Assembly: GCF_900111745.1 (NCBI RefSeq)
Contig: NZ_FOIJ01000007.1
Coordinates: 62,001 to 126,000, forward strand
Reading direction: 5' to 3'
DNA from: Stigmatella erecta
GTDB taxonomy: Bacteria > Myxococcota > Myxococcia > Myxococcales > Myxococcaceae
DNA length: 64,000 nucleotides
The notes under the pieces: model-generated
The model's input: the letters and a program-made list of their open reading frames with translations, nothing else
Database searches by the model: none
What the model was told of the DNA's origin: nothing
Made by a program: the position numbers and the translations under genes
In this document: positions 46,201 to 58,286 of the stretch, one piece after another
Layout: each line of letters starts with the position of its first letter
Numbering within the stretch: position 1 is the first letter of the stretch

Positions 46201-49200
46201 GGCCTCGATGCAGGCATCCGCGTTGGCCGGGTTCTGGTACTTGTCCTCCCAGATGCCCGCGCTGCGGAAGAGCACACGGACGCGCTCGCGGTAGTCCGTG
46301 CTCAACTCCAGCATCCGCTCGTACACCCCCAGCAGCTCCGCCGGCTGGTCGAGCTTCGTGTGCAGCCGCTCCAGGGACTCCAGCGCCTCGCTGTTGTTCG
46401 GATCGAACTCCAGCGCCTGCCGGTAGGCCACCACCGCGGCCTCTTCGTCCCCGATGTCCCGCTCGTAGACGCCCGCCACCTCGACCTGGATGCGCGCCCG
46501 CTCCTCGACCGTCGCCACCAGGTCGCGGGTCCGCATCAGCGAGGAGGCCACGTCCGCGTGGGCGTTCTGCCGGCGGTAGAGCGCCGTGAGCACGCCCAGC
46601 GTCTCCACGTCCGGCTCGAGCTCCAGCGCCCGGAGCAGCGCGGAGGCCGCCTCCTGCGGGTCCCCGATGCGCGTGTCGTAGACGTGGGCGATCTCCTTGA
46701 GGATGCCCTTGCGCGCCTCGATCGAGCCCGCCGCCTCCAGCTTCTGCTCCAGGGACACCACGTACTCGCGGTCCCGGCCGCGGCGCTGGAACATCGCCGC
46801 CAGCCCATCCAGGGCCGTGGCGTTGGTCGGGTCGAACTCGAGGATCTTCCGGAACGCCCCTTCCGCCGCCGGCGCGTCGTCCAGCCGCGTGTCGTGGACC
46901 CGCGCCAGCGTGGCGTAGAGCCGCTCGGCGAGCCGGCCCCGCGGCAGCGCGTCCGCCACTTCCTCGTACACGGCGGCCAGCTCCTCGTGAGAGCCCGTCT
47001 CGTCCGCCAGCCGCTCCACCTCCTCGCGGAGGGTGTCATCGGCCACGTCGATCTGCAGCGCCCGGCAGAGCGCCAGGAACGCTACGTCCTTCTGGCCGAG
47101 CCGCTCCTCCTGCACCCGCGCCAGCTCGCGCAGCCAGGTGAGCTTCTCCTCGTCCGTGACGAGGTGGGGCATGTACCGGTCCACCACCCCGGCATAGGCA
47201 CGCCAGTCGTTGTGGCCCCGGTACAGCGTGGACACGCGCTCGAAGGCCGTCCGGTTGGCCGGATCCAGCTCCAGCACCTTCTCCAGCGCGCTCGCGGACT
47301 GCTCCGGCTTGGCGCCGGCGCCCTCCCACAGGTCCGCCACCGCGAAGTACGTGAGCACCGCCTGCTCGCGCTCCTCGGCCGCCAGGTGCACCTGCACCTT
47401 CAGCTCCAGGGCGCGCACCGCGTCGTTATAGGCGCGCAGCGAGACGAAGAGCGCGTGCACCCGGTCCAGGTCCGGCACCGTGTGCGGTTCGACTTCCAGC
47501 GCCCGGCGGGCCGCGTCCAGCGCCTCCTCGCGGCGGCCCTCCTCCGCGAGCACCTCGGCCAGGCGCAGGCGCAGCGCCTTCACGCCCTCGGACGACTCCT
47601 GCAGCGGCACGAGCCGCCGCAGCACGCTGACCAGCTCCTCGCGCGGGCCCGTCTCCTCGTACAGCTCGCGCAGGGTGTCCAGCACGCCCCGGTGGCGCGC
47701 GTCCCGGTCCAGCGCCGCCTTGAAGTACGGCACCGCCGCCTCGGGCTGCTTCAGCAGCCGGTACACCACCCGGCCCAGCCGCTCGTTGAGGCGCACCATC
47801 TCGCGCGGATCCAGCGTCTGCGCCAGCCGGTCCGCCAGCAACGTGCGCAGCTCCTCCGGACGCTCCGCGCGCTCCAGCAACGACTCCAGCGCCGAGAACG
47901 CCTGCTCGTTGCGCGGGTTCTTCGACAGCAGCTCCCGGTACAGCTCGATGGAGCGTCCCAGGTCGTTCAGCCCCTCGGCGGACACCTGGGCCATCTTCGA
48001 GAGCACCCGCTCCCGCTCCTGGCCGGTGACGCGGTCGGACTGGTGCTTGAGGATGGCGTACAGCTTGTCCGAGGCGCCCGCCGCCTCGTACAGCCCCTCG
48101 AGCAGGCGCGCCGAGGCCAGGTGTCCGGCATCCAGCGTGAGGATCTGCTCATAGGCCGAGGCCGCCCGGTCCGGGCTGTCCAGGCGCTCCTGGCACAGCT
48201 GGCCCAGGCGGAACAGGAAGCCGACCTTGTCGGCCACCCCCGTGGCCCCCGTGGCGAGCGCCTCCAGCACGCCGCCCAGCTCCGGCCACGCCTCCAGCTC
48301 CACGTAGAGCCGGTCCAGCGCCACCAGCGCCCGGTCCTGCACGGCCAGGTGCAGGCCACGCGCCCGCTCGTAATAGATGATGGCGCGCTCCGGCTCCCGC
48401 AGCCGCGTCTCCAGCATCTGGCCCAGCTTGAGGCAGATCTCCGCCGTGTCGGCCGCCTCGGCCACGCGCGGCAGCGCCTCCTCGTAGGCCACCACCAGCT
48501 CGTCGTACGACTGCGCCGCGTCGGTGGCGCTCTCCAGCCGGCGGCGCAGCTCGCCGTCGTTGGGGTCCTCCTTGAAGGCCCGGAAGAGCGCCAGGAAGGC
48601 CAGCTCCGCCTCGCCTTGCGTCTCGCGCAGCGTGGCCAGCTCTCCGAGCAGCGCCTTCTTCTCGAACGCGTCCGTGGACACGCCCACGCGCGTCTCGATG
48701 AGCTGCGCCAGCCGGAGGATGTCACCGCTGGCCCGGAAGGCCCGCAGCAGCGTCTCCACCGCGAGCAGGTTCTGGGGCTCGCGGGCCACCCACGCCTCCA
48801 TCCGCGCCACCGCGCCGGCGTGGTTGGGCTGCAGCGAGAGCACCTCGCCGTAGAGCGCCAGCGCCCCGGACTTGTCGAGCAGCTTCGCCTCGCGCACGGA
48901 GCCCAGCCGGAACTTCAGCTCCAGCGCTTCCTCCGCGGGCAGCAGCGCGATGCGCTTGGCCAGCACGTCCGCCAGCTCCGGCCACCGCTCCTGCTTCTGG
49001 CAGAGGCCCTCCATGCGGGCCAGCGCCCCCGCATCGTCGGGCTTGATCTCCAGCAAGCGCCGGAAGGTGGCCAGCGCACCCAGGTTGTCCTTGAGCTGGT
49101 CCTCCTGGAGCACGCCGATCTGGAACAGCACCGCGGCCCGGCGGAGGGGGTCCTCGGCCATCGCCAGCTGGCGGCGGAGCACTTCCAGCAGCTCCGCGGG

Positions 49201-52200
49201 CTTGCCCTCCGAGGTGAGCAACCGGCCCACGCTCTCCAGGGCCTCCACGTCCGTGGGGCGCACCTCCAGCACCTTGCGCCACGCGGCGAGCGCCTCGGCG
49301 TCCTCGCCCATGCGGGCCTGGAGCTGCGCCAGGGCCCGGTACAGCTCCGCTCGCGCCGCATCCCCCGCCTTGGGCGCGATGTTGGAGAGCATGTCCGCCA
49401 GCTCTTCGTGCGTCGACGCGGCATCCACCAGCGACAGGCACAGCTCCAGCGAGCGATGCTCATCCGGCAAGTCCTGGAGCGCCCTCACGGCGTACACGAA
49501 CGCCAGCTCCGCGTTCTCCATGGGCCCGGCGTAGGTCTCCGCGATGCGCCGCAGCAGCGCCGCGCGCTCCTGAGGCACCGGCTCCACGGAGGCCCGGGCC
49601 TCCAACATCTGCACCTGCTTGAGGTGGTCTCCCACCCCCGCGAACACCGGCTCCAGGGCGCTGGCCGCCGCGCCGCGCAGCGGGCTGTCCGAGCGCGCCA
49701 TCTCCTCCAGCGCGCCCACCGCTCCGGCATGGCCCGCCCGGCGCGCCAGCACCGACTGGTAGAGCTCCAGCGCCCCGCGCGGATCCTCCAGCCGGGAGAG
49801 CTTCAGCCGGCCCAGGCGCACGCGCAGCTCCGAGGCCTCCTCCAGGGCGTTGCGCTCGTCGGCGATCTGGATCTCCCGCTCGATGTGCTGCGCCAGCTCT
49901 GGCCAGCGCTCCATCTCCGCGAGCACCTTGCCGAGCAGCTTGAGCGCGTTGGCGTTGTCGGGCCTGCGCTCCAGCACCTCGCGGTAGGCCTGCGAGGCGA
50001 GCGCCTTGTCCGACAGCGTCTCCTCCGCCAGGTGGCCCAGCTCGAACAGCAGGTTCACCTGCGAGCTGGGGTTGGGGTCGGCGGCCACCTGCCGGCGCAT
50101 CACCAGCGCCAGCTCCCGGTGCGCGCCCGTGCGGCGATGCACGCGCGCGATGGACTCCAGCACCTGCCGGTCCTTGGGGTCCCTGCGGCTGACCTCTTCG
50201 AGTGCGCGGACGGCCAGGTCGTACCGCTTCAGGCGCCCGTCATAGAGCGCCGCCAGCCGCTTCCACAGGTCCCCGGCCAGGGGCTCCTGAACGTCGCGGT
50301 CGAGCTGGTCCTCGTAGGCGGCCGCGACTTCCTCGAAGGAGCCGGAGTCCGCCGCGAGCCGCTCCAGCTCATCCCGGACGCTGGCCTCCTGCGGGTTCTC
50401 GTTGAAGGCGCGCAGCCGCGCGGCGAAGGCGAGCGAGGTCTGCCCCAGCCCCTCGCGCAGGACGGCGATCTCCTGGATGCGCTCCAGCCGCTGCTCGGGC
50501 GCCGCCGAGCCCTGGAGCACCTCCAGCACCTCCACCAGCTTCCGGGTGTCGTTGATGCCCCGGTAGAAGGCCTCCAGCGACCGGGCCGCCTCCAGGCGCT
50601 GCGCCTCCTGGGCGAACAAGCGCTCCAGGCCCGCGATGGCCTGAGGGTCTCCCGGCACCATCTCCAGCAGCCCCCGGTAGGCCAGGAGCGCCTCGGAGGG
50701 GCTCCCCTCCTTCTCCAGGAGCTGCGCCCGGCGGACGACGAAACCGCGCCGGGACTCGGGGTCCGGGGCCTGCTCCGCCAGCTGGGCCAGCACATCCGCC
50801 TGCTCCTGGACGCGCCGCCCCTTGGCGAACAGCTGCTCCAGGGCCAGGAGCCCCTCGGGCACCTTGCGGATGGCCAGCGCCGAGCGGTAGGCCTCGATGG
50901 CCTTCGCATCCTCACCCGCGCTCGCACACGCCTCGCCGGTCTTCAGCAACAGGCCGAGCCGCGTCTCCGGATCCGTCGCGATGCGGGCCTGGGTCGCATA
51001 CACCTCGGAGAGGTTCTTCGCGTTCTGGCCCTTCTCGTACAGGCGCGACAGGGCATCGAGGGCCTGCTTGTCCTGCGGAGCCTCCTCCAGCAGGCTCTTC
51101 CACAGGCGCGTCGCATCCTCGGGCTGGTTGAGCTGCTCGCGAAGCTCCGCCGCCCGCCGGATCAGCTGCAGCGCAGCCGGATCCCCCGAGGGCAGGTCCG
51201 CGATGGTGTTCTCGTAGATCTCCGCCAGCACCTCGTGCGAGCCCGTCTCGCGCGCCAGCCGCTCCAGCTCGGGGCGCAGGCCGTCCCGGTCGATTCCCGC
51301 CGCGAACGCCTTCACCGCGGCCATGAAGGCCAGCGACGGCTGCTGCATCTCCTGCTCGTAGATGCGGCGGATCTCCCCAGCCAGGATGACCTTCTCGACG
51401 GTGAGCGCGGCCTCCATGCGCGCCTCGCGCAGGGCCACGCGGCGGGCATGGTCGCCCACCTTCTGGAGCACCGGATCCAGCACCTCCAGCGCGGTGCCAC
51501 TCGTCGGCAACGCCGCCTTCACCCACGTCTCCAGCGCGGCGAGCGCGCCCGGGTGGCCCGGGTCCTCGGTCAGGATGCGCTCGTAGAGCTTGAGCGCGGC
51601 GTTGGGATCATTCAGCTCGGTGCGCAGCAGCTCCGCCAAGCGGAAGGAGACCTCACGCCCCTGCGGGCTCTGGCCTTCCTGGTTGCGCCGCAGCGACAGC
51701 GCCCAGGCCAGCTCCTTGGCCTGCGCCAGGTCCGTATAGAGCCGGTCCAGCGCAACGGCGGCCTCCCGCTGGAGCGGATCCCGCTCCGCCAGCGTGCGCC
51801 ACGCGGCGGCCGCGCGCGCCTTGTTCGCCAGCTTCGTCTCGTGCAGCAGCGCCGCCTCGCGCAGGTAGGCCACCTGCTCCGCGGGCTCCGTGGCCACGGA
51901 GGCCAGCCGCTCGAGGACTTCCGCCAGCTCGGCCCACTGCTCACCGGCCCGGTGGAGCCGCTGGAGGGACTTGAGGCAGTCGATGTTGGAGGGCTCCAGC
52001 ACCAGCAGGGCACGCAGGGCCTCGACGGCCCCCGCCTTGTTGTCGAGCTTCTTCTCCTGCACGTCGGCCAGCTCACGCAGCAGCGACGCCCGCGCGGCCC
52101 CCACGCTCCCCTCCTCCGTCAGCTCCTGGAGGATCTCGGCGTAGCTGTCGAGCGAGTCCGCGTCCTCCGCGGCCTGGCGGGCGGTGACGCGCAGGGCGGC

Positions 52201-55200
52201 ATCCGCCGGCACCATGCGCAGGGCCCGCGCCAGCGAGGCGAAGGCCAGCTCGGGCTGGCGCAGGTGCGTCAGGTGGACCTGCGCGGCCTGGCGAAGCGCC
52301 TGGGCGCGCGCGGCATCGTCCCGCGCCACCTCGGCGAGCACGTCCAGGGCCGCCACCAGCTTGCGGTGGTCCTTCGTGAGCTCATAGGCCGGCAGCAGCG
52401 CCCGCGCGGCCTCCTCCCGCGCGGCGCCCGAGGCCAGCATGCCCTCCAGCGCGGCCAGCGCGTCCGGGTCGGACGGACGCTGGCGGAGGATGTCCGCGTA
52501 GCTGCGCACGGCTTCCGCCTGGTCTCCTCCGGGCGAGTCCTGGAGGAGCTGGGCGCGCTTGAGCTTCAGGCGCGCCACCTTGTCCGCGTCGCCGGCGGTC
52601 TCCGCCAGGGCCACCATCCGGGCCAGCGTCTCGTTCAGCTCCCGGGGACGGTTCGCCTTCTCGTACAGCTCGGCGAGCCGGGGCAGGTGCTTGCCCTCCT
52701 CCGCGCCATGGGACAGCGCGGACTGGAGCGCTTCGGCCGCCTCCAGGGGCCGGTTGGTCTGGGTGTTGAGCTCCACCAGCTGGAGCAGCAGCTTCAGGCG
52801 CTCGGCGCCCTTGGCCCCCTGGATGCGCTTGCGCAGCAGCGCCTCGGCATCTCCCACCCGGCCGGCCCGCCAGTACGCGCGCAGCAACTTCTGGAGCAGC
52901 TCCGGCGAGTCCGGAGACCGGCCCAACGCCGATTGCAGCGCATCGGTGGCATCCTCGTGCGCGCCCGCCTCCTCGGCCAGCGCCGCCGCGTCCGAGAAGA
53001 GCTGCACGGCCACCGCCAGCTCCTCGGACTGCGCCGCGAGCGTCTTCAGCACGCGCACCAGCTCCGCCTGGGCGGAGAGATCCCTCGACAGGCGCAACGC
53101 CTCGGCCCGGCTCGCGTCATCCTTCGGATCCTCGCGCAGCGCGCGGACGCGGCAGTCGAAGGCCGCCCGGCTGTCGGCGAGCTGCTTTTCGTAGATGTCC
53201 GCCAGCAGGCCCACCAGCCGGTGGCGCGCCGCAGGCTCGGACGTGACGTCGAGCTGCTGCTGGATCGCCGCCACCTGGCGCTGGTGGTCTCCCGTGCGGC
53301 CGTAGTGGCCGGCCAGCGCCTCGGTGATCTCCGCCGTGCGCACACCCGCCGCCGCCAGCCGGTCGAGGCCGCCGACCACCAGGCCCGTGGACACGTTCTC
53401 CGACAGCAGCTTCAGGAAGAGCTGGGCCGCGTCCTGCGTCCGGTTCAGCCGCTCCGCGTACAGCTTGGCCTGGCGCGCCGTCCAGTCGCTGCGCTCCACC
53501 TGGGTCTCGGCCAGCGTCGCCAACCGGGCCGCCAGCGCCGCGGCCTCCTCGAACTTGGAGAGCGCCACGCACAGCGCCTGGAGGCGCACCAGCGGGGAGG
53601 GCTCATCCGGGGCCAGCGCGACGAGCTGCCGCGCCAGGGGCTCCAGCTCCTCGGGAGACGTGCCCGCGGCCTCCTTCTTGACGATCTCGCCTTCCAGGCG
53701 CGTGCGCGGATCATCCGCGAGCGCCGCGGCGGCCTTGAGCTCCTTCACGGCCTCCTGGGCCATCGAGTCGCCCGGCGCGCGCGCCAGCACCTCCTGCCAC
53801 GCGGCCTCGGCGCCCACGGGATCCGCGAGGAACCCCTGGAGCAGCTGCGCCAGCTGCCGCCAGATGGCCAGCGCGTGCGAGTCCGGGGCCACCATGGCAG
53901 CGCGCTTCAGGGCCTTGGCCAGCGGCGCCTGGGCCTGGGCCGTCTCCGCGTGCTCGACCACCGTCTCGAGCAGCAGCGGCTTCGCGGGCTCCAGCACCAG
54001 CGCCCGCGCCAGGACCTCGAAGGCCCGGCGCGAGTCCTCGCGCTCCTCGAACATCAGGGCGAGGGCCTCGCAGAAGGCGACGCGCTCCGAGAGCGGCCGC
54101 GGCGCGAGCATGGCCAGCTCCAGCAGGGGCTCCGCCTCGTCCAGCTTCTCGTCCTCCACGAGCAGCTTGGCGAGCTGGAACGCCGCCAGGGCGTTGGCGG
54201 GGTCCGCCTTGAGGGCGGCATCCAGGTGGGCGCGCGCCGCGTCGGCGTCCTTCACCTGGTTCAGGCACAGCTCCGCCAGCCGCAACCGCAGCGAGGACTG
54301 GGCCGTCCGCTCCTTCACGCTGCCCACGTGGCGCTCGAGGACCGCGACCGCCTCGGCCGCCTTCCCCTGCTCCAGCAGCGCCTCGGCGGCCACGTTCGCG
54401 GCGTCCGCCCGCGAGGGGTCCGCCGCCGTGGCCTTCTCGAAGGCCCCGAGCGCGCCGACGGAATCATTGAGCCGCTTCAGGCGGCAGGTGCCCACCCGGA
54501 GCCACAGGTCCACTTGGGCCGTCCGGTCCTTGGCCTCCCCGGCCATCGCCTCGAACTGGGCCACGGCGGGCGCGAAATCGCCCGCGCGCTCCGCCAGCCG
54601 CTCGATGAGGTTGAGGGCCTCGGGCATCCCGGGCCACAGCAGGAAGCTCCGGTCCAGCGCCTCCTTCACCTTGCCGCCCGATGCCGGATCGTACCAGGCG
54701 AAGAGCTTCGCCACGAGCAACGACAGCCGCGCCGCGCTCTTGCGGTCCCGCTCCTCCAGCGACATCCCGCGCAGCACCCGCACGCGGTCACGCCACGTCT
54801 GCTCGAAGCGCTGCAGCGCCTTCTGCGTCTTGTCCACCCGGGCGTTCTGAGGCTCCAGCCCGCGGGCCACGTCCAGCGTGCGTCCGGCCAGCGCATGCTC
54901 GGTGGGGTCATCCACCAGCCGCTCGGCGAAGGCCGCATACTCGTCGGCCATGCCCTCCACCCCGAGCGCCTCCCGCTCGCCCTCCAGCGCCTCGAAGGCC
55001 GCCTGGAAGCGGTCCTCGGACACCAGCAGCTGGCGCATGCGCCGGAAGGTGGCCCGGTCCGGCGCGGCCTTCACCGCCTGCTGAAGGCACGCCACCGCGC
55101 GGTCCCGCCGGTAGAGCTTGGTCTCGTAGAGGTCCGCGGCCTTCACATAGAAGGCGGCGCCCTCGGGACCGGAAGTCAACGCCCCCAGCCGCTCCAGCAC

Positions 55201-55524
55201 CTCCGCGAGCGAGGCCACATCCTGCTTCGCCTCGTAGAGCGCCTTCAGCCCCCGCAGCACCGGCAACGGCTCCGGCGCCATGAGCAGCGCGCGGCGCAGC
55301 AGCTCCTCCGCGCGGGCAGGGTTGCGAAGCCGCTCCAGCACGAGGTCCGCCGCACGCGTCAGCAGACGCGCGGCGTCCGGGGCGGGCACCTCCTTGCCGC
55401 GGCCTTCGTAGAGCCGGATGAGCTCTTCGACGCGACCTGCCTTCTCCAGCGCGGCCTCGGTTTCGATGAAGGACCGGTCATCGGTCGCACGCGTGGAGAG
55501 TCGCGAGAAGGAGGTCTGTTCCAT
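43255..55524 (-). CDS. gltI: giant TPR gliding protein GltI (AgmK-like)
   Basis: A single open reading frame of about 4,089 codons, built almost wholly of tetratricopeptide-like repeats (A..E..L...P.....A...L segments). There is no signal peptide or membrane span, so it is cytoplasmic. The C-terminal ~500 residues depart from the repeat pattern. In the Glt machinery the corresponding protein, GltI/AgmK, links the inner-membrane GltG/J pair to the cytoplasmic motor and polarity proteins. The ATG at 55524 is preferred; a GTG at 55563 is possible. Symbol by size, repeats and position. Confidence 0.8.
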   Translation of the reverse strand: MEQTSFSRLSTRATDDRSFIETEAALEKAGRVEELIRLYEGRGKEVPAPDAARLLTRAADLVLERLRNPARAEELLRRALLMAPEPLPVLRGLKALYEAKQDVASLAEVLERLGALTSGPEGAAFYVKAADLYETKLYRRDRAVACLQQAVKAAPDRATFRRMRQLLVSEDRFQAAFEALEGEREALGVEGMADEYAAFAERLVDDPTEHALAGRTLDVARGLEPQNARVDKTQKALQRFEQTWRDRVRVLRGMSLEERDRKSAARLSLLVAKLFAWYDPASGGKVKEALDRSFLLWPGMPEALNLIERLAERAGDFAPAVAQFEAMAGEAKDRTAQVDLWLRVGTCRLKRLNDSVGALGAFEKATAADPSRADAANVAAEALLEQGKAAEAVAVLERHVGSVKERTAQSSLRLRLAELCLNQVKDADAARAHLDAALKADPANALAAFQLAKLLVEDEKLDEAEPLLELAMLAPRPLSERVAFCEALALMFEEREDSRRAFEVLARALVLEPAKPLLLETVVEHAETAQAQAPLAKALKRAAMVAPDSHALAIWRQLAQLLQGFLADPVGAEAAWQEVLARAPGDSMAQEAVKELKAAAALADDPRTRLEGEIVKKEAAGTSPEELEPLARQLVALAPDEPSPLVRLQALCVALSKFEEAAALAARLATLAETQVERSDWTARQAKLYAERLNRTQDAAQLFLKLLSENVSTGLVVGGLDRLAAAGVRTAEITEALAGHYGRTGDHQRQVAAIQQQLDVTSEPAARHRLVGLLADIYEKQLADSRAAFDCRVRALREDPKDDASRAEALRLSRDLSAQAELVRVLKTLAAQSEELAVAVQLFSDAAALAEEAGAHEDATDALQSALGRSPDSPELLQKLLRAYWRAGRVGDAEALLRKRIQGAKGAERLKLLLQLVELNTQTNRPLEAAEALQSALSHGAEEGKHLPRLAELYEKANRPRELNETLARMVALAETAGDADKVARLKLKRAQLLQDSPGGDQAEAVRSYADILRQRPSDPDALAALEGMLASGAAREEAARALLPAYELTKDHRKLVAALDVLAEVARDDAARAQALRQAAQVHLTHLRQPELAFASLARALRMVPADAALRVTARQAAEDADSLDSYAEILQELTEEGSVGAARASLLRELADVQEKKLDNKAGAVEALRALLVLEPSNIDCLKSLQRLHRAGEQWAELAEVLERLASVATEPAEQVAYLREAALLHETKLANKARAAAAWRTLAERDPLQREAAVALDRLYTDLAQAKELAWALSLRRNQEGQSPQGREVSFRLAELLRTELNDPNAALKLYERILTEDPGHPGALAALETWVKAALPTSGTALEVLDPVLQKVGDHARRVALREARMEAALTVEKVILAGEIRRIYEQEMQQPSLAFMAAVKAFAAGIDRDGLRPELERLARETGSHEVLAEIYENTIADLPSGDPAALQLIRRAAELREQLNQPEDATRLWKSLLEEAPQDKQALDALSRLYEKGQNAKNLSEVYATQARIATDPETRLGLLLKTGEACASAGEDAKAIEAYRSALAIRKVPEGLLALEQLFAKGRRVQEQADVLAQLAEQAPDPESRRGFVVRRAQLLEKEGSPSEALLAYRGLLEMVPGDPQAIAGLERLFAQEAQRLEAARSLEAFYRGINDTRKLVEVLEVLQGSAAPEQRLERIQEIAVLREGLGQTSLAFAARLRAFNENPQEASVRDELERLAADSGSFEEVAAAYEDQLDRDVQEPLAGDLWKRLAALYDGRLKRYDLAVRALEEVSRRDPKDRQVLESIARVHRRTGAHRELALVMRRQVAADPNPSSQVNLLFELGHLAEETLSDKALASQAYREVLERRPDNANALKLLGKVLAEMERWPELAQHIEREIQIADERNALEEASELRVRLGRLKLSRLEDPRGALELYQSVLARRAGHAGAVGALEEMARSDSPLRGAAASALEPVFAGVGDHLKQVQMLEARASVEPVPQERAALLRRIAETYAGPMENAELAFVYAVRALQDLPDEHRSLELCLSLVDAASTHEELADMLSNIAPKAGDAARAELYRALAQLQARMGEDAEALAAWRKVLEVRPTDVEALESVGRLLTSEGKPAELLEVLRRQLAMAEDPLRRAAVLFQIGVLQEDQLKDNLGALATFRRLLEIKPDDAGALARMEGLCQKQERWPELADVLAKRIALLPAEEALELKFRLGSVREAKLLDKSGALALYGEVLSLQPNHAGAVARMEAWVAREPQNLLAVETLLRAFRASGDILRLAQLIETRVGVSTDAFEKKALLGELATLRETQGEAELAFLALFRAFKEDPNDGELRRRLESATDAAQSYDELVVAYEEALPRVAEAADTAEICLKLGQMLETRLREPERAIIYYERARGLHLAVQDRALVALDRLYVELEAWPELGGVLEALATGATGVADKVGFLFRLGQLCQERLDSPDRAASAYEQILTLDAGHLASARLLEGLYEAAGASDKLYAILKHQSDRVTGQERERVLSKMAQVSAEGLNDLGRSIELYRELLSKNPRNEQAFSALESLLERAERPEELRTLLADRLAQTLDPREMVRLNERLGRVVYRLLKQPEAAVPYFKAALDRDARHRGVLDTLRELYEETGPREELVSVLRRLVPLQESSEGVKALRLRLAEVLAEEGRREEALDAARRALEVEPHTVPDLDRVHALFVSLRAYNDAVRALELKVQVHLAAEEREQAVLTYFAVADLWEGAGAKPEQSASALEKVLELDPANRTAFERVSTLYRGHNDWRAYAGVVDRYMPHLVTDEEKLTWLRELARVQEERLGQKDVAFLALCRALQIDVADDTLREEVERLADETGSHEELAAVYEEVADALPRGRLAERLYATLARVHDTRLDDAPAAEGAFRKILEFDPTNATALDGLAAMFQRRGRDREYVVSLEQKLEAAGSIEARKGILKEIAHVYDTRIGDPQEAASALLRALELEPDVETLGVLTALYRRQNAHADVASSLMRTRDLVATVEERARIQVEVAGVYERDIGDEEAAVVAYRQALEFDPNNSEALESLERLHTKLDQPAELLGVYERMLELSTDYRERVRVLFRSAGIWEDKYQNPANADACIEAILAIDPQNLQAIKTLIRLRRAQARWEELIEAYERQLALVTSPQEQAELYVEIGNVYYQQLRLVDRAADTFHYALNADASCRPALHALGNLYERSGNWPFALEMLQREAQIAGQTQDAVELLHRTGKINEDMLMDTGSAKACYQQALAIDPGHLASIRALKGIQEQEKDWGGYEQTLLQEAQQTEDPQAKAKALLDVAKYHAETREDGETATHYYEQVLKHVHDSLEAARPLADVYVAREDWTAGERMLDIVTRKMAEKAIAEKDGALTLELSRQLYRLGYVAEKLGKREKALDAYEKSYGLDARYLATLESYGHLLVQAKRYDDALKVLQAILVHHRESLTDLEVVEVYWQLGDVLAALGHSDRAQNHFEKALAIDPGHEPSLRALVALMDKAGRHEKAAELRQQLVSVVDGEAKARVYLELGQIARDKLKDPYMAIDAFTGALKVQPDALEVMDSLYVLLRETRQGQKAADVLARMLTLPALNAEPHKAKRVWFALGEIRRDELRDVEGATDAFNRALDVDPRFVEAFSALEAMLGGASQWKALEDNYARMLSRIPKTPDTHTARMALWRALGDLYLQVLKNTEGAVAAYGVVAKGLPDDAAVQETFADVASQTPGKEQEALAALRRALPNTKDPRKVASQIVRLSALRKEYDEAWLAAQVVAGLIGEPGDDEKEILTKLGPYAKRKEVAQRPLTDRLWQAHLFHPKVRGPLSEFLGILFEQVGHQYAVAFPQYQLVPKKHRIDVGSAQEYHVHHYRYVARLLGMESVELYSPFLVATRERMNRRSNDPVPEPLINVELLQTHPASVRVGGKFFAEQGQKEVYYLLGRALALARPELAFSQRLAPERLEALLQAALSMVGQIRPTADPRYFDEARRMLEKGLSEPARAALTKVARTYLPAATPGDLRAWLEGAELTAARAGLFAAGEMEPVKRMMLGETGSAFRVPTSTKLRELMVFATSEDLHDLRVAVGTHVEVQVRK

Positions 55525-55640
55525 TGAAAGGCGGGGCCTCGTGGGAAAAGGGGCACAACGCACGGAGGCGCCAGAGGCCGCAACTCTAGCGACCGCAAGC
55601 GCCTCCGATCAATTGAGCAAAATTCGCCAACCGGCGAGAT

Positions 55641-57536
55641 TTATTGACTTTCTTGCTCTCCGGACGAGGAGTCAGGCGCCGGGCTGTCCCCGGAGTCGGA
55701 CTCCTTGGACGCCGAGCCAACAGAGGGAGGCGGCGCCTCGGGCAGGGCGTTGGCGCGCTCGACCCCCGCAGCATCGTTGAGGCGGGTGTAGAGCTCGATG
55801 GCCTTGGCGCGCTGCTGCAGCTCCTCGGCGAGTTGAGCGGCACGGCCCAGGTTGCCCAGCTGCTCGTACAGCGGAAGAGCCTTCTCCTTGCGGCCTGCCT
55901 GCTCCCAGGTTTCGGCCGCCGCGGCGGTCTCCCCCAGCAGCTCCAGCCAGCGGGCACGCCCGGCGGGCTTCTTCTCCTCCTCGGCACGGGCCAGCTCGCG
56001 CTGCGCGAGCGTCTTGGCCTCTTCATCCAGCTTGAGGCGCTGCATGAAGTGGAACGCCTTGGGGGGCGGCAACGGGCTGAGGATCTCCACGGCCTCCCGG
56101 CGCTGTCCCGCCGCGGCCAGGAGGGTCGCCGCACCCAGCCGGTCCCCGCGCTCCACGAGCGACTTCACCTCGAGTGACCGGACGCGGTTGGCCCCGGGGA
56201 GATCCCGGGCCCGCTCGTAGGCCTTGCGGGCCTGGGTCAGCTTGTTGGCCCGCTCGTACGCCAGGGCGGCCTGGTCGAACTGACGCGCCCGCTCGTACAG
56301 ACGGGCCACGTTCTCGAAGTCGCTCTTGGCGACGTAGTGCTCCATCAGCAACTCGTACGCCCCCGCCTTCTCCAGCGTGGGCGCGATCTGATCGGCGGGC
56401 AGGCCCGACACGAGCCGGCGTGACGTCTCCTGATCCTTGCCCTGGAGCGCCGCGCGCAGGGCGCTCTTGAGGTCGCCCCCCGCCTCGAAGAGCCGCGTGG
56501 CCTCCGCGAAGGAGTTGTTGCGCTCGTGCAGCCGGCCCGCGTCGCGGGTACGGCCCAGGGTCTCGAGCTGCTTGGCCTGCTCGGACCAGTCTCCCGTCAG
56601 CTCCGGCATTGGACGGCGCTCGGGGCGCTCGCCGCGCTCCGGACGCTCGCCCCGCTCGGGGCGCTCCGGACGGGCCGCCCGCTCGGGCCGGTCCCGGCGC
56701 TCGCCACGCTCCGGACGGTCCCGGCGCTCGCCACGCTCACCCCGCTCGGGGCGGTCCCGGCGCTCGCCGCGCTCCGGGCGATCCCGGCGCTCACCTTCCG
56801 GACGGGCAGGAGGCTCCTCCTGCTCCGGGCCCGGCTGGCGGCCGCTCACCCCAAACGCCACCTCGGCCCGCTCACGGTCTCCCGCGGCGCGCCACACCTG
56901 TCCCACGAGGAACATGACGTTCAGGTAGGCCGTGTGCTTCTCGCGAGCCGGATCCACGGCCGGGGCCGCCGGAGCGCCCTCGGCGGCAGGAGCCGCTCCC
57001 TCGGGAGCCGCGGCGGAAGCAGCGCCTTCCCCTTCGGCGGCAGGAGCCGCCTCGGAAGAGGCCGGTGCCTCGGCGGCGGGCGCGGCCTCGCCCTCGGGGG
57101 CTGCCGCCTCGCCGGCCGGTGCCTCGGCGGCGGGCGCGGCCTCGGGCGCGGGAGGCTTCGGCTGACGCTGCACGCGCAGCATCGTCGTGATGAGGCGGCC
57201 CCTCGTGTTGAGGTCCAGGTCCTCCAGCGACTTGACGCGCATGGGACGCAGCGCGCGGACAATGGCTTCGAGCGAACCCTTCTGCGCCGCCAGGTCCCCC
57301 TTGGAGAGCGCCTTCTCCAGCACGCTCAGCTCCGAGATGACCCGCTGCCCCGGCCCTCCAAAACCCGGCTCCTCCCGGTCCCGGCCACGGCCACGGCCCG
57401 GTCCATCTCCCCGGCCACGGCCTCCGCCGTCACGGCCCCCGAAACCTCCGGGCCCCTCACGACGAGGACCTTGTCCAGGCCCACCACCACGCGGTCCACC
57501 ACCGCGCGGTCCACCGCTTCCATTCTCCTGAGGCAC
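55641..57536 (-). CDS. TPR-type protein with charged repeats, within the glt operon
   Basis: The 631-aa protein starts with a Gly/Arg-rich low-complexity leader, then an Ala/Glu-rich segment (about 130-205). A tandem run of RDRPERGE-type repeats (about 240-310) follows, then a C-terminal TPR-like domain (about 330-600). The GTG start at 57536 has GGGAGAG upstream and lies 12 bp after gltH. The extra gene between gltH and gltI fits the Myxococcus cluster, but I cannot assign it a symbol. Cytoplasmic location is inferred from lack of a signal. Confidence 0.8.
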   Translation of the reverse strand: MPQENGSGGPRGGGPRGGGPGQGPRREGPGGFGGRDGGGRGRGDGPGRGRGRDREEPGFGGPGQRVISELSVLEKALSKGDLAAQKGSLEAIVRALRPMRVKSLEDLDLNTRGRLITTMLRVQRQPKPPAPEAAPAAEAPAGEAAAPEGEAAPAAEAPASSEAAPAAEGEGAASAAAPEGAAPAAEGAPAAPAVDPAREKHTAYLNVMFLVGQVWRAAGDRERAEVAFGVSGRQPGPEQEEPPARPEGERRDRPERGERRDRPERGERGERRDRPERGERRDRPERAARPERPERGERPERGERPERRPMPELTGDWSEQAKQLETLGRTRDAGRLHERNNSFAEATRLFEAGGDLKSALRAALQGKDQETSRRLVSGLPADQIAPTLEKAGAYELLMEHYVAKSDFENVARLYERARQFDQAALAYERANKLTQARKAYERARDLPGANRVRSLEVKSLVERGDRLGAATLLAAAGQRREAVEILSPLPPPKAFHFMQRLKLDEEAKTLAQRELARAEEEKKPAGRARWLELLGETAAAAETWEQAGRKEKALPLYEQLGNLGRAAQLAEELQQRAKAIELYTRLNDAAGVERANALPEAPPPSVGSASKESDSGDSPAPDSSSGEQESQ

Positions 57537-57548
57537 GTGTCTCTCCCG

Positions 57549-58184
57549 CTAGAACGCGTAGCGAAGGTTCGGCGACACCGCGAACCCGAACGATCCCGAG
57601 GAGACCAGATAGCTGGCCGTTACCTCGAGGCCCACCGAGAAGTGGCGCAAACGCGTGTAGTACTCCACTCCAGGTCCCGCGAACACCAGAATGTCGGAGT
57701 CCGGCAGGAGCAACTTGGGCGAAAACAGGGTGTAGCCCACGCCGCCGCGGGCGTAAATCCAGGTCCGCTTCACGTCCTGGTTGTCCTCGAAGCCCACCAG
57801 GTGCATCCGCGCCACCGCGCCCGGCACCAGGTAGGAGAAGTCACCGGAGGCCGCCCCACCAGAGTTGCCGGTGTAGTCGGAGCCCGCGCGGTTGGCCGCC
57901 CCCATCAGGAAGATGCCCAGCGACAAGCGATCCCCGATGTCGACGCCCACCTCCACCTGGGCCATCTGGCCCGAGGAGAAGGGCCGCTCGCCCTCCTCCG
58001 CCGGCGGGTTCACCAGGAAGGACGGCCCTCCCTGCACGGAGAAGTAGAAGCCGCGCTCGATCTCATTGAACGTCACGGCCGGCCGGTCCTGCACCGAGTT
58101 GGTCTCCGCGGTGGACTGCTGGGCACCTGCGAGCGTGGGCGCGGCCAGCGCGGAGAAGAGGACGAAGGGGGCGAGAGCTTTCAT
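57549..58184 (-). CDS. gltH: gliding motility outer-membrane protein GltH (CglE-like)
   Basis: The 211-aa product has a signal peptide (ending AGAQQ), alternating beta strands and a C-terminal aromatic residue (PNLRYAF), the signature of an outer-membrane beta barrel. It lies between gltG and the TPR gene, the place of GltH/CglE in the gliding cluster. In Myxococcus, GltH is one of the outer-membrane parts that couple the motor to the surface. Symbol by position and topology. Confidence 0.75.
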   Translation of the reverse strand: MKALAPFVLFSALAAPTLAGAQQSTAETNSVQDRPAVTFNEIERGFYFSVQGGPSFLVNPPAEEGERPFSSGQMAQVEVGVDIGDRLSLGIFLMGAANRAGSDYTGNSGGAASGDFSYLVPGAVARMHLVGFEDNQDVKRTWIYARGGVGYTLFSPKLLLPDSDILVFAGPGVEYYTRLRHFSVGLEVTASYLVSSGSFGFAVSPNLRYAF

Positions 58185-58224
58185 GCGGATCGTGACGTTA
58201 TCGCGTCGGAGGCGTTGCGCGCCG

Positions 58225-58264
58225 AAAAAGCGACGCGGGCGGCCCCGATCCCGGGACCGCCCGC
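58225..58264 (-). terminator. hairpin with T-run between gltG and gltH
   Basis: An 8-bp GC stem (58235-58242 with 58257-58264) is followed on the minus strand by GTCGCTTTTTC. It may attenuate transcription from gltG into gltH. Confidence 0.5.
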
Positions 58265-58286
58265 GCGCACAGCCGTCAGTCCCGCG

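Noticed and set aside
43639-55527. A nearly 4,000-codon open frame on the plus strand opposite gltI
   Set aside because: It is a mirror frame caused by strong codon bias in a high-GC gene; its product is Arg/His/Leu/Gln-rich low-complexity sequence without domain features.
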